From CAIOHW01 sp046317855 (lineage in GTDB: Bacteria > Bdellovibrionota > UBA1018), in NCBI GenBank assembly GCA_046317855.1, contig JBKCVM010000028.1, positions 1 through 7,801 of the forward strand: a stretch of 7,801 nt of DNA. The letters run 5' to 3'. The translations under genes were made by a program, and so were the position numbers. Below, one piece after another: positions 1 to 5,792 of this stretch; the stretch's first letter is position 1, and the number at the start of each line of letters is the position of its first letter. Below the pieces are notes generated by a model, which ran no database searches, was not told where the DNA came from, and saw nothing but the letters and a program-made list of their open reading frames with translations.

Positions 1-675
1 GCGGAGAGCAAGCTTGGCAGCGTGAGTGGGTCGAGTGGGGGTGGGTCTCTCGATTGAGAGACCCAATCGCAATAGGGTGGATTCATGCCGTGCAAGCCAG
101 CCATCAGAAGCCCGCAAACTGAGCCAGGCTACGCCTAGGGCGAGCATTAATTTGAGAGCGACCAGCATTGCTGCAAATCCAAGGATCTCTTGGGGACTGA
201 TGTTCAGGTGGTCATTAATCTTGCCTAAGTAAAAGTCAGCCATCTTGGCGAGCGCTTCACCGTAAAAAAGCCAATAAATGAGCACGGGCTGAAGAAACGC
301 CCAAAGTGAAAGTAAGAGCAATCCCAGTGTGATCCCAGCGGCGCCCGGCCCAAGCAAGAGCACGCCGCCGCAAAAAAAAGCACCTTGTGCCGAAATGGCC
401 AGCATCGGGGTGAGTTTCTTACCGGCTGGCGAAAGAGATTTGAGCAGTGCCGCTACTGCAGAGATCTCGGCCGAGATCATGCGGCTCTGAGTGGCTCTCG
501 TAGCTCGGGCAAGCAAGAAGCCTTGGTTGAGCGACAGCGCGTGTCCAGAAAATGGCACATGGAGTGAATGCAGAAGGCTACCGAGCCCAATTTCTGTCAC
601 CGAGAGCACCGCTGCAAAGCGTGCGGGAGAATCTAAGTCGGTCTTCAGTTTTTTTGGAATAAAAGCGTCAGGCAT
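1..675 (-). CDS. Multi-pass membrane protein of unknown function (3' end beyond window)
   Basis: The reading frame is open from an ATG at 675 down to base 1 with no stop, giving 225 residues of an incomplete protein. I do not recognise the family with confidence. The N-terminus is short and charged (MPDAFIPKKLKTD). A first hydrophobic region at about 20-57 contains the distinctive stretch GLGSLLHSLHVPFSGH and then SLNQGFLLARA. A helix follows at about 64-82, then a hydrophobic hairpin at 91-138 rich in Gly and Leu, and another hydrophobic segment at 163-187. The part after residue 188 is polar and basic with a Pro/Thr-rich stretch (RPTPTRPTH). The small-residue-rich helices loosely recall substrate-binding (S) components of ECF transporters, but this is only an impression. 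The gene is divergent from the hydrolase at 779, with 103 bp between the starts. No well-spaced Shine-Dalgarno sequence precedes the ATG; GGGTGAGAG lies more than 10 bases upstream. The frame has consistent coding character throughout, so I trust the gene though not its function. Confidence 0.75.
   Translation of the reverse strand, partial: MPDAFIPKKLKTDLDSPARFAAVLSVTEIGLGSLLHSLHVPFSGHALSLNQGFLLARATRATQSRMISAEISAVAALLKSLSPAGKKLTPMLAISAQGAFFCGGVLLLGPGAAGITLGLLLLSLWAFLQPVLIYWLFYGEALAKMADFYLGKINDHLNISPQEILGFAAMLVALKLMLALGVAWLSLRASDGWLARHESTLLRLGLSIERPTPTRPTHAAKLALR
42..65. repeat. Perfect 10-bp inverted repeat (hairpin), 4-base loop
   Basis: TGGGTCTCTC at 42-51 pairs perfectly with GAGAGACCCA at 56-65 around the loop GATT. 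It lies inside the coding sequence of the membrane protein and encodes part of LGLSIERPT. No T-run follows on either strand, so it is not an ordinary intrinsic terminator. It may be chance, an mRNA structure in the 3' part of the gene, or a protein-binding palindrome. Confidence 0.6.
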
Positions 676-778
676 TTTAGCAATTCATCTCTCACCCTAC
701 CCTGCTGCGCCAATAGATCAACAGCCGATACACTCGGAGTTGCAGCTTCAGTCCGGAGCCTTTAACCTAAGGAATCGC
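676..778. other. Divergent intergenic region, 103 bp
   Basis: This is the longest non-coding gap in the window and must hold the promoters of both the membrane protein (leftward) and the hydrolase (rightward), unless these lie inside the genes. I examined both strands and found no convincing -35/-10 pair. The best plus-strand candidate (TTGCAG at 740-745) would place the transcription start on the ribosome binding site. No riboswitch-like or operator-like symmetry is evident. Confidence 0.4.
769..773 (+). promoter_or_regulatory. Ribosome binding site of the alpha/beta hydrolase
   Basis: AAGGA lies five bases before the ATG at 779. It decides the start: the frame stays open upstream to 491, but that extension overlaps the opposing membrane-protein gene and does not look like hydrolase sequence. 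Confidence 0.7.
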
Positions 779-1582
779 ATGAACTGGCTCTTACTTCGGG
801 GTCTCTCCCGAGAAAAACGGCACTGGGGTAATTTTTCAAATCTCTTAGCAGAGAGTTCCGTCGGTGGCCGAGTCATTGGTCTCGATCTGCCGGGTGCCGG
901 GAGCGAGCATCTCCGGGCGTCCCCGGATTCGATTTCAGGAATCGCTGAGGATTTGAGACAGCGCTGGCTCCGCATTCGAGAAGACCAGCCGGGCCCCTGG
1001 GGAGTCATTGCCATTTCTATGGGCGGAATGATCGCCATGGATTGGTGTTCTCGATTTCCTCACGATTTCAGCGCAGCAGTGCTGATCAACTCAAGTGCTG
1101 CAAACCTAGGTCGGCCGCTTGAACGCGTGCGACCTCGCGCTCTTTTCACTGCGATCTCGCTTCTGGGGCAACCCGACCTCCAGCGGCGTGAGCTGGGAAT
1201 TCTTAAGCTCACCACTCGCCTCCGGGAGACAGAAGTTGAGTCCATCTCCAAGCGTTGGGCCAGTTTTGCAGTGGAGTACCCGGTTTCTGCCGCGACCGCT
1301 TTTACTCAGATCATGGCGGCATCGAAGTTCAATGCGCCAAGTACCCTTTCAGTTCCTCTGTTAGTGATATCTGGGGCGGGTGATCTTTTCACTGCGCCTG
1401 TCTGTTCGGACCGGCTGGCAAAAAAGTACAACGCAAAGCATGTGGTTCATCCCTCGGCAGGACATGACTTGCCCCTGGATGCACCCGAGTGGATGGTCTC
1501 CCAAATTTCCAATTGGTTGGAGAGCCTCACTTTTCGGGCTGATTCAGCAGCCAATCATTCGTTTTTGAGCATCTCTAGGTAG
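779..1582 (+). CDS. Alpha/beta hydrolase
   Basis: A 267-residue single-domain alpha/beta hydrolase of usual family length, with no signal peptide, so probably cytoplasmic. Domain order fits the fold: first strand and oxyanion region LLLRGLSREKRHWGNF (4-19), then VIGLDLPGAG (32-41). The nucleophile elbow is AISMGG with Ser80 as the likely nucleophile, and a helical cap region follows at about 110-190. The acid Asp202 lies in VISGAGDLF and the catalytic His229 in PSAGHDLPLDAP. All three triad residues are therefore present. RGL stands where many relatives have HG. The substrate cannot be read from the sequence; relatives are esterases, lactonases or C-C hydrolases. The ATG at 779 was chosen because of the Shine-Dalgarno sequence and because the first strand begins right after it. 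The end overlaps the convergent phosphatase gene by 28 bp. Divergent membrane protein and convergent phosphatase give no functional context. Confidence 0.88.
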   Translation: MNWLLLRGLSREKRHWGNFSNLLAESSVGGRVIGLDLPGAGSEHLRASPDSISGIAEDLRQRWLRIREDQPGPWGVIAISMGGMIAMDWCSRFPHDFSAAVLINSSAANLGRPLERVRPRALFTAISLLGQPDLQRRELGILKLTTRLRETEVESISKRWASFAVEYPVSAATAFTQIMAASKFNAPSTLSVPLLVISGAGDLFTAPVCSDRLAKKYNAKHVVHPSAGHDLPLDAPEWMVSQISNWLESLTFRADSAANHSFLSISR

Positions 1583-2904
1583 GGACTCAGCTCTTCGTCC
1601 TTCTGGATCTGCTGGAGCAATTGCCCCGTATCATCACGATAAGCTCCGATGGGATTGGCCCGGTGCGCTGCGATTGAGACCCGAGGCATCGTGTGCGTAT
1701 CAAAAGCGCGTCCGGTCTCGTCGATTGCTGTTGCAGTGATTTCAGAGTCTCCGACTTCGAGGAGCCAGAAATGGGTAATGCTCTCAGCTTTCTCGAGGTA
1801 CCAACGCCCAGGGTCAACATCTCGGCCGCGCTTGCCCCACGCTCCATCGCCCAGATAAAGGGTTCCCTCTCCCGGATTCCTGACTTTTCCATCGCGAAGA
1901 TACTTGGTTCGCTTCATCGTGTGGTCGTGCGCCTCGAGCGCCAGGGACATTCTGAAGTGATCAAAGAGTCCAAGCCAACTGATGCGACCCAGCGAGTTGT
2001 GGGGGTTATAGTAGCTGCGGTAGCTGGGGTAGAGCCCAGCATGGTAGAGCGCAATCTTGGTGCGCACCTGCTTCGTGTTTTCTAGGGCTTGAGCAAGCCA
2101 TTTGCGTTGCTTTCCAAACGGAGCGTAAATGTGGGCAGTATCTAGGACGTAGAGCATGATGTCCTGGCCCAGCTGGCGCGTGAAGAAAGACCGCTCAGAC
2201 GGATCCTGATTAAAAAGGGTGTAATAAAACGGGGCTTTGACTTTCTTGTCAGAGAAAGACTTCAGGAGATTTGTTTCATGATTGCCGATGGCCAAAATGA
2301 ACGGAATGGTAAATCCATCGCTCGTGATCATTTTGCTCGTCCAGGTCTCTAACCACTTGTCCCAGAGGTCCGTCTTTTTTGGATTTCCGTCAGCGTAGGC
2401 AATATCCCCTCCCAAGAGCGCCACGTCGGGGTTGGTTGCTGCGGCCTGCTGGGTGACTTCGACGTACTTGCTGCCTGTGCCCATGTCGCCGCCATTGACA
2501 ATGCGCAGACCTGCACTGTTGCGACGAAGCGTCTTGAATTTTCGCTCTGGTGTGAAGCCCGATTGGGGATCGCCTGTAATGAAGAAGTAGGGGCGACCTG
2601 GATCGAGATCGGTGAGTTCGACATGGTGCACGCTGCGGGAGGTTCCGGGCCAGCTCACCGAGGTGCCGGTCTTTTTAAAGCGGTAAAGCGCGGGATCTCC
2701 ACCGCGAGACTCGGTGTCATAGTAAACTGCCGACTCTTGGAACTCACCTTGCGTGTGGTAGCTGACGAGCAGGGTGGTTGCTGTGTCCTCTGAGCGCCAG
2801 CTCAAATACACATGGGGTTTGAAGTTGCCTGGGGCAAAGGTGAGATCACAGCTTGACGCCAGGGTGAACAGGGCGATCAGCCCAAACTGTAGAGAGCGTT
2901 TCAT
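1555..2904 (-). CDS. Purple acid phosphatase-like metallophosphoesterase lipoprotein
   Basis: A 449-residue exported metallophosphoesterase. The N-terminus MKRSLQFGLIALFTLASSC is a lipoprotein signal with lipobox LASSC, so Cys19 is the predicted lipidated residue. A fibronectin-III-like N-terminal domain follows at about 29-126 (HVYLSWRSED, VELTDLDPGRPYFF), as in purple acid phosphatases. The calcineurin-like domain at about 133-350 carries all family motifs: GDMG (Asp140), GDIAY (Asp167, Tyr170), GNHE (Asn208, His209), ALYH (His288) and AHDH (His326, His328; usually GHxH). Tyr170 is the residue that gives purple enzymes their Fe(III) ligand. A C-terminal tail of about 100 residues ends in a charged helix. 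By family it cleaves phosphate monoesters or related substrates at the cell envelope; the natural substrate is unknown. The frame continues upstream to a TTG at 2967, but the ATG at 2904 places the lipoprotein signal correctly. No well-spaced Shine-Dalgarno sequence is present, since GGGGG abuts the ATG. The gene is divergent from the glycosyltransferase (68-bp gap) and its 3' end overlaps the hydrolase gene. Confidence 0.88.
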   Translation of the reverse strand: MKRSLQFGLIALFTLASSCDLTFAPGNFKPHVYLSWRSEDTATTLLVSYHTQGEFQESAVYYDTESRGGDPALYRFKKTGTSVSWPGTSRSVHHVELTDLDPGRPYFFITGDPQSGFTPERKFKTLRRNSAGLRIVNGGDMGTGSKYVEVTQQAAATNPDVALLGGDIAYADGNPKKTDLWDKWLETWTSKMITSDGFTIPFILAIGNHETNLLKSFSDKKVKAPFYYTLFNQDPSERSFFTRQLGQDIMLYVLDTAHIYAPFGKQRKWLAQALENTKQVRTKIALYHAGLYPSYRSYYNPHNSLGRISWLGLFDHFRMSLALEAHDHTMKRTKYLRDGKVRNPGEGTLYLGDGAWGKRGRDVDPGRWYLEKAESITHFWLLEVGDSEITATAIDETGRAFDTHTMPRVSIAAHRANPIGAYRDDTGQLLQQIQKDEELSPYLEMLKNE

Positions 2905-2972
2905 CCCCCAAATAGGACATCGATTGGCCGCCCACTTCCAGTCTTTTTTAGAACGCGCTACGCTCAACCTGA

Positions 2973-4556
2973 ATGATGGAGCGACGAGTCAATCTGCGTT
3001 GGGCTTTGGTTGGGGTTCTGTTGCTCACTCTTTCGATTCGATTTCTGATTGCCACGCATTTTCCTGTTTTTGGGGATGAGGCTTACTATTTGACGTGGGG
3101 GAGACAGCTCCGCGCAGTGTACTATGATCAGCCCCCCATGATCGGCTGGTGGTTGTGGGCGTTGAGCAAGGTGTCTTTAGAACCCTGGTTCTTTAGGCTT
3201 CCGGTTGTTTTGCTCCCCGTGGGGATTGCCGCAGCGGGTTGGCGCTTTCTTGGCGCAGCTCATTCTGAGAGGCACGAGCGGGCTACGATTGGAGCACTCT
3301 TAGTGCTCACTCATGTCCTTTTTACTTTGCCAATGGTGATGACGACTGACGTGCCGTTGGCATTTTTCAGTGCCATCCTGATTGGGTCTCTCTGGATTGG
3401 CGTTACCAGACTAGATCCAGAAAAATCGGTCTTGGCATTTGTATTGCCTTTTTTCTCGGCCGGCGTGGCTTTAGGGCTGGGACTTTTGTCGAAATATTTC
3501 ATTTTGCTCGTGGTCCCAGCCTACTTTGTCCATGCTCTTTTCTTTTCGAGCTGCCGCAAGCGAGCGTTACAGGGGGGCCTGATCATGCTTGCGGCTGCAG
3601 CCCCTTTTGCCGTTTTCTACATCTATTCAAACTATCAGCAGTGCTGGGTAAATTTTCTTTTTAACTTCTCATCGCGCCATCAGGGGGAAGGGGCCCGTGC
3701 CGGGACTTTTGTTCAGTTCATTCAATTTCAACTCCTTCTGGCCTCACCTTTTCTTTTTTGGGCAGGTTTGCGGAGCTGGCGACAGTTGAGAGAGGCGATG
3801 CGCTCTCCTGAGCTTTCGTGGCTCGCGCTGAGCTTTGTGATTCCAATCGGGGCGTTTGCCGTCAGCGCACTCAAGTACGCACAGGGTCTCCATTGGACCC
3901 TGTCGTTTTATCCCTCATTCTTCTTTTTCATGGCTCTGGCACTTCCCCTTCGGTCGCTTAAGTGGTGGGGAGGCCTCACCATCGCTTGCTCTTTCGCTAC
4001 TTCGGTTGTGGGGGCCTGGATTTTACTTTCGCCCGCTGAGCCTTGGATCGGAAAAATCCGAAGTGCAGGAGAGTATCAGAGACTCCAAAATCTACCCAAG
4101 CTAGGCCCCCTTTTGAAAGAGAAGCTTGATCGAGCTTCCAGCACTTTAATCGTTTCGGATTCATATTCGGAGGCCTCGACTCTGTCGTACCTGGTGGGGC
4201 TCCCTGTGTTTCAGTTTGGAAACGTAGGCCGCTTTGGTCGAAATGACGATCTTCTGGTGGATCTGCGACAGCAAGACGGCCTCGATATTCATTTCGTGAG
4301 TCGTTCTAGAAAGTCAATCGAGAGCGCCACCCCATTTTTTTCTTCGACGCAAATTGAAGACGTTGAGGCGCAGGGAGTGAGGTATTATGTCGCACGGATG
4401 CGTCAGTTTGACTTTGAAAAGTATCGGCAGTCCATACTCAGGACCATCTACGAGAGTTATTACCAGTGGCCCTCTCGATGGCCCCCAGGGGCATGCTTTT
4501 TTTCGGACACTTATTTTGGCGTCAGTGAGCGAATGAGTAATGAACTGTCACCGTAA
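2973..4556 (+). CDS. GT39/ArnT-like membrane glycosyltransferase (PMT_2 type)
   Basis: A 527-residue integral membrane protein of the GT-C fold, related to ArnT and dolichyl-phosphate mannosyltransferases. Such enzymes transfer a sugar from a polyprenyl-phosphate carrier to lipid, glycan or protein on the outer face of the inner membrane. The diagnostic first loop reads PVFGDEAYYLTWGRQL (Asp35, Glu36 catalytic/metal region) followed by YYDQPPMIGWW (50-60). The second acidic motif is MTTDVPLAFF (Asp126), followed by GLGLLSKY (168-175). About ten or eleven hydrophobic segments fill residues 9-353, and GLHWTLSFYPS (305-315) matches the conserved late loop. A soluble C-terminal part of about 170 residues follows, probably periplasmic. 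Acceptor and donor cannot be told from the sequence. No Shine-Dalgarno sequence precedes either ATG (2973 or 2976), so the exact start is uncertain. The gene stands alone, divergent from the phosphatase, and its last 46 bp overlap the convergent queA. Confidence 0.87.
   Translation: MMERRVNLRWALVGVLLLTLSIRFLIATHFPVFGDEAYYLTWGRQLRAVYYDQPPMIGWWLWALSKVSLEPWFFRLPVVLLPVGIAAAGWRFLGAAHSERHERATIGALLVLTHVLFTLPMVMTTDVPLAFFSAILIGSLWIGVTRLDPEKSVLAFVLPFFSAGVALGLGLLSKYFILLVVPAYFVHALFFSSCRKRALQGGLIMLAAAAPFAVFYIYSNYQQCWVNFLFNFSSRHQGEGARAGTFVQFIQFQLLLASPFLFWAGLRSWRQLREAMRSPELSWLALSFVIPIGAFAVSALKYAQGLHWTLSFYPSFFFFMALALPLRSLKWWGGLTIACSFATSVVGAWILLSPAEPWIGKIRSAGEYQRLQNLPKLGPLLKEKLDRASSTLIVSDSYSEASTLSYLVGLPVFQFGNVGRFGRNDDLLVDLRQQDGLDIHFVSRSRKSIESATPFFSSTQIEDVEAQGVRYYVARMRQFDFEKYRQSILRTIYESYYQWPSRWPPGACFFSDTYFGVSERMSNELSP
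3881..3903. repeat. Perfect 8-bp inverted repeat inside the glycosyltransferase gene
   Basis: ACAGGGTC at 3881-3888 pairs with GACCCTGT at 3896-3903 around a 7-base loop, followed by CGTTTTA. It encodes the AQGLHWTLS region of the glycosyltransferase. It resembles a weak intrinsic terminator but sits in the middle of a gene, so it is most likely incidental. Confidence 0.4.
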
Positions 4557-5761
4557 CTCAGAAATCGGTAACCCGAGGCGAGTGCGTGATCATAGATTTT
4601 GCGCCAGTCCTCACCCATCCATGCAGCCACTAATAGGATCAATGAGCTCTGGGGCTGATGAAAGTTAGTGATCAGCCAGTCGGCAACTTGAAATCGGTAA
4701 CCCGGAACAATCATCAGTCGACTTCGAGCCACTAGGCGCTTTTGGGAACGGCGTTCCAAATCGAGCGCCAGAGCGGAGAGCGCTTGATGCGCAAAGATCT
4801 CGGCTCCCGAGGGTTGCTCATAGGCTTCCCACTGCGAGAGCTCAGAGAGGTCAGATCCTCGATCTGGGGCGCGCATGACTCGAACGCCTAACCAATAGAG
4901 GGACTCTAGCGTCCTCAGGCTGGTGGTCCCTACTGCCACTACGGGAGGCCGATGTGGCTTGGGCTTCAGTGCCTGAGCCAGCTCTTGAAGGGCTGAAAGT
5001 TCGACCTCGAATCTTTCGGAGTGCATGGCGTGCCCAGCAGCGTGGGTAGACTCAACCGGCTTAAATGTCCCCGCCCCCACGTGGAGAGTCACTCGAATCT
5101 CCTGGACGCCTCGAGCGCTCAGTTTTGCCCTGAGTGCGTCGGTGAAGTGCAGTCCGGCTGTTGGTGCGGCGACCGAGCCTGAAGCTCGAGCATAAACGGT
5201 TTGGTAGCGTTCTCGGTCCTCGGGCTCCAGCTCTCTTTTGAGATAAGGCGGGAGCGGCAGAGACCCAAGCTCCTCTAAGAGCAGAGCCAAAGACTTTTGT
5301 GCAGGATTCCAAGTCAACTCAGCCAGAGCTTCGGCTCCCTCTTTCTCCAAAATCTCAATCTCAAGGTCAGCGCCTGCGGAGAGACGATCGCCCCCTTTGA
5401 TTTTCTTGCCACCGACCAGGACGCGCCAGCGAGCGGGCGAGCCTTTTTCGAGAGTGATTGCAGGATTGGGACTTGGCAGAACCGGTTCGAGCAGAAGAAT
5501 CTCTGCGGCTCCTCCCGAATCCTTACGGCAAGCGATGCGAGCCGGAAGGACTCGACTATCGTTGACGACCAGGAGGCTACCTGAGGGAAGCAAAGTATCG
5601 AGGTCCCGAAAGACGCGGTCCTCTAAGCGGAGCGGATCTCGAGAAGCGACCAGCAATCGGCTTGCATCTCTGTCGCTCAGAGGGTGGAGAGCGATCCGAT
5701 CTGAGGGAAGCTTATAAAGATAATTCTCAGTCACGACCTGGGGGATGTTTTTGTCCTTCAT
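4511..5761 (-). CDS. queA: S-adenosylmethionine:tRNA ribosyltransferase-isomerase QueA, long form
   Basis: QueA uses the ribosyl part of S-adenosylmethionine to convert preQ1 at the tRNA wobble position (GUN anticodons) into epoxyqueuosine, in the cytoplasm. Family blocks are present in order: LLVVNDSRVLPARI, GGAAEILLLEP, WRVLVGGKKIKGGDRL, LPLPPYLKRE, the hallmark ERYQTVYA followed by SVAAPTAGLHF, TLHVGAGTFKPV, HAMHSE, VAVGTTSLRTLES, MIVPGYRF, LITNFHQPQSSLILLVAAWMG and YRFLSYGDSSLL. At 416 residues it is about 60 longer than the E. coli enzyme. The extra length is mostly between TTSLRTLES and PGYRF (region LYWLG to RLMIV). The ending SYGDSSLL in place of SYGDAMLI recalls the long QueA homologues of Bacteroidetes, from memory. 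The start at 5761 is supported by GGAG with six-base spacing and by the position of the usual N-terminus; an ATG at 5794 would add 11 residues. No other queuosine gene is in the window. Confidence 0.92.
   Translation of the reverse strand: MKDKNIPQVVTENYLYKLPSDRIALHPLSDRDASRLLVASRDPLRLEDRVFRDLDTLLPSGSLLVVNDSRVLPARIACRKDSGGAAEILLLEPVLPSPNPAITLEKGSPARWRVLVGGKKIKGGDRLSAGADLEIEILEKEGAEALAELTWNPAQKSLALLLEELGSLPLPPYLKRELEPEDRERYQTVYARASGSVAAPTAGLHFTDALRAKLSARGVQEIRVTLHVGAGTFKPVESTHAAGHAMHSERFEVELSALQELAQALKPKPHRPPVVAVGTTSLRTLESLYWLGVRVMRAPDRGSDLSELSQWEAYEQPSGAEIFAHQALSALALDLERRSQKRLVARSRLMIVPGYRFQVADWLITNFHQPQSSLILLVAAWMGEDWRKIYDHALASGYRFLSYGDSSLLIRSLTPK
4561..4704. repeat. queA: 15-base direct repeat pair inside queA
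   Basis: GAAATCGGTAACCCG occurs at 4561-4575 and again at 4690-4704. On the minus strand both copies encode GYRF, once in PGYRFQ and once in SGYRFLSYGD. Both motifs are conserved in QueA proteins, so the repeat reflects two similar protein motifs written with identical codons. Confidence 0.6.
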
Positions 5762-5767
5762 TCGCTG

Positions 5768-5771
5768 CTCC
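5768..5771 (-). promoter_or_regulatory. queA: Ribosome binding site that decides the queA start
   Basis: Read on the minus strand, GGAG lies six bases before the ATG at 5761. The alternative ATG at 5794 would begin inside the reverse complement of the ATPase start region. Confidence 0.55.
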
Positions 5772-5792
5772 ACTGCCGCTATGTAGGGGGCC

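Noticed and set aside
26..232. 68-codon plus-strand open frame at the left edge
   Set aside because: It is antisense to the membrane-protein frame, which runs uninterrupted for 225 codons and has the composition of a real membrane protein.
740..768. TTGCAG ... TAACCT as a sigma-70 promoter for the hydrolase
   Set aside because: The -10 match is poor and the predicted transcription start would fall on the Shine-Dalgarno sequence.
491..778. Upstream extension of the hydrolase reading frame by 96 codons
   Set aside because: It overlaps the opposing membrane-protein gene, contains no hydrolase-like sequence, and the ATG at 779 has a good Shine-Dalgarno sequence just before the first strand of the fold.
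1537..1566. Hairpin GGCTG/CAGCC followed by TTTTT near the hydrolase end
   Set aside because: The five-pair stem is weak and the T-run is about nine bases away, too far for an intrinsic terminator.
1693..2085. 130-residue plus-strand open frame
   Set aside because: It lies antisense within the phosphatase gene, has no recognisable domain or ribosome binding site, and the phosphatase frame is strongly supported by motifs.
2905..2967. Longer phosphatase N-terminus from a TTG at 2967
   Set aside because: It would put 21 extra residues before an otherwise perfect lipoprotein signal peptide and bury it inside the protein.
4481..4503. GCCCCCAGGGGC followed by T7, terminator-like on the plus strand
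   Set aside because: The stem has only about four pairs around a small loop, ATG and C lie between stem and T-run, and it sits about 50 bp before the glycosyltransferase stop codon, where termination would give a nonstop mRNA.
5580..5711. Repeated CTGAGGGAAGC at 5581 and 5701
   Set aside because: Both copies encode a similar Leu-Pro-Ser stretch of QueA; an 11-base match of this kind is easily explained by similar codons.
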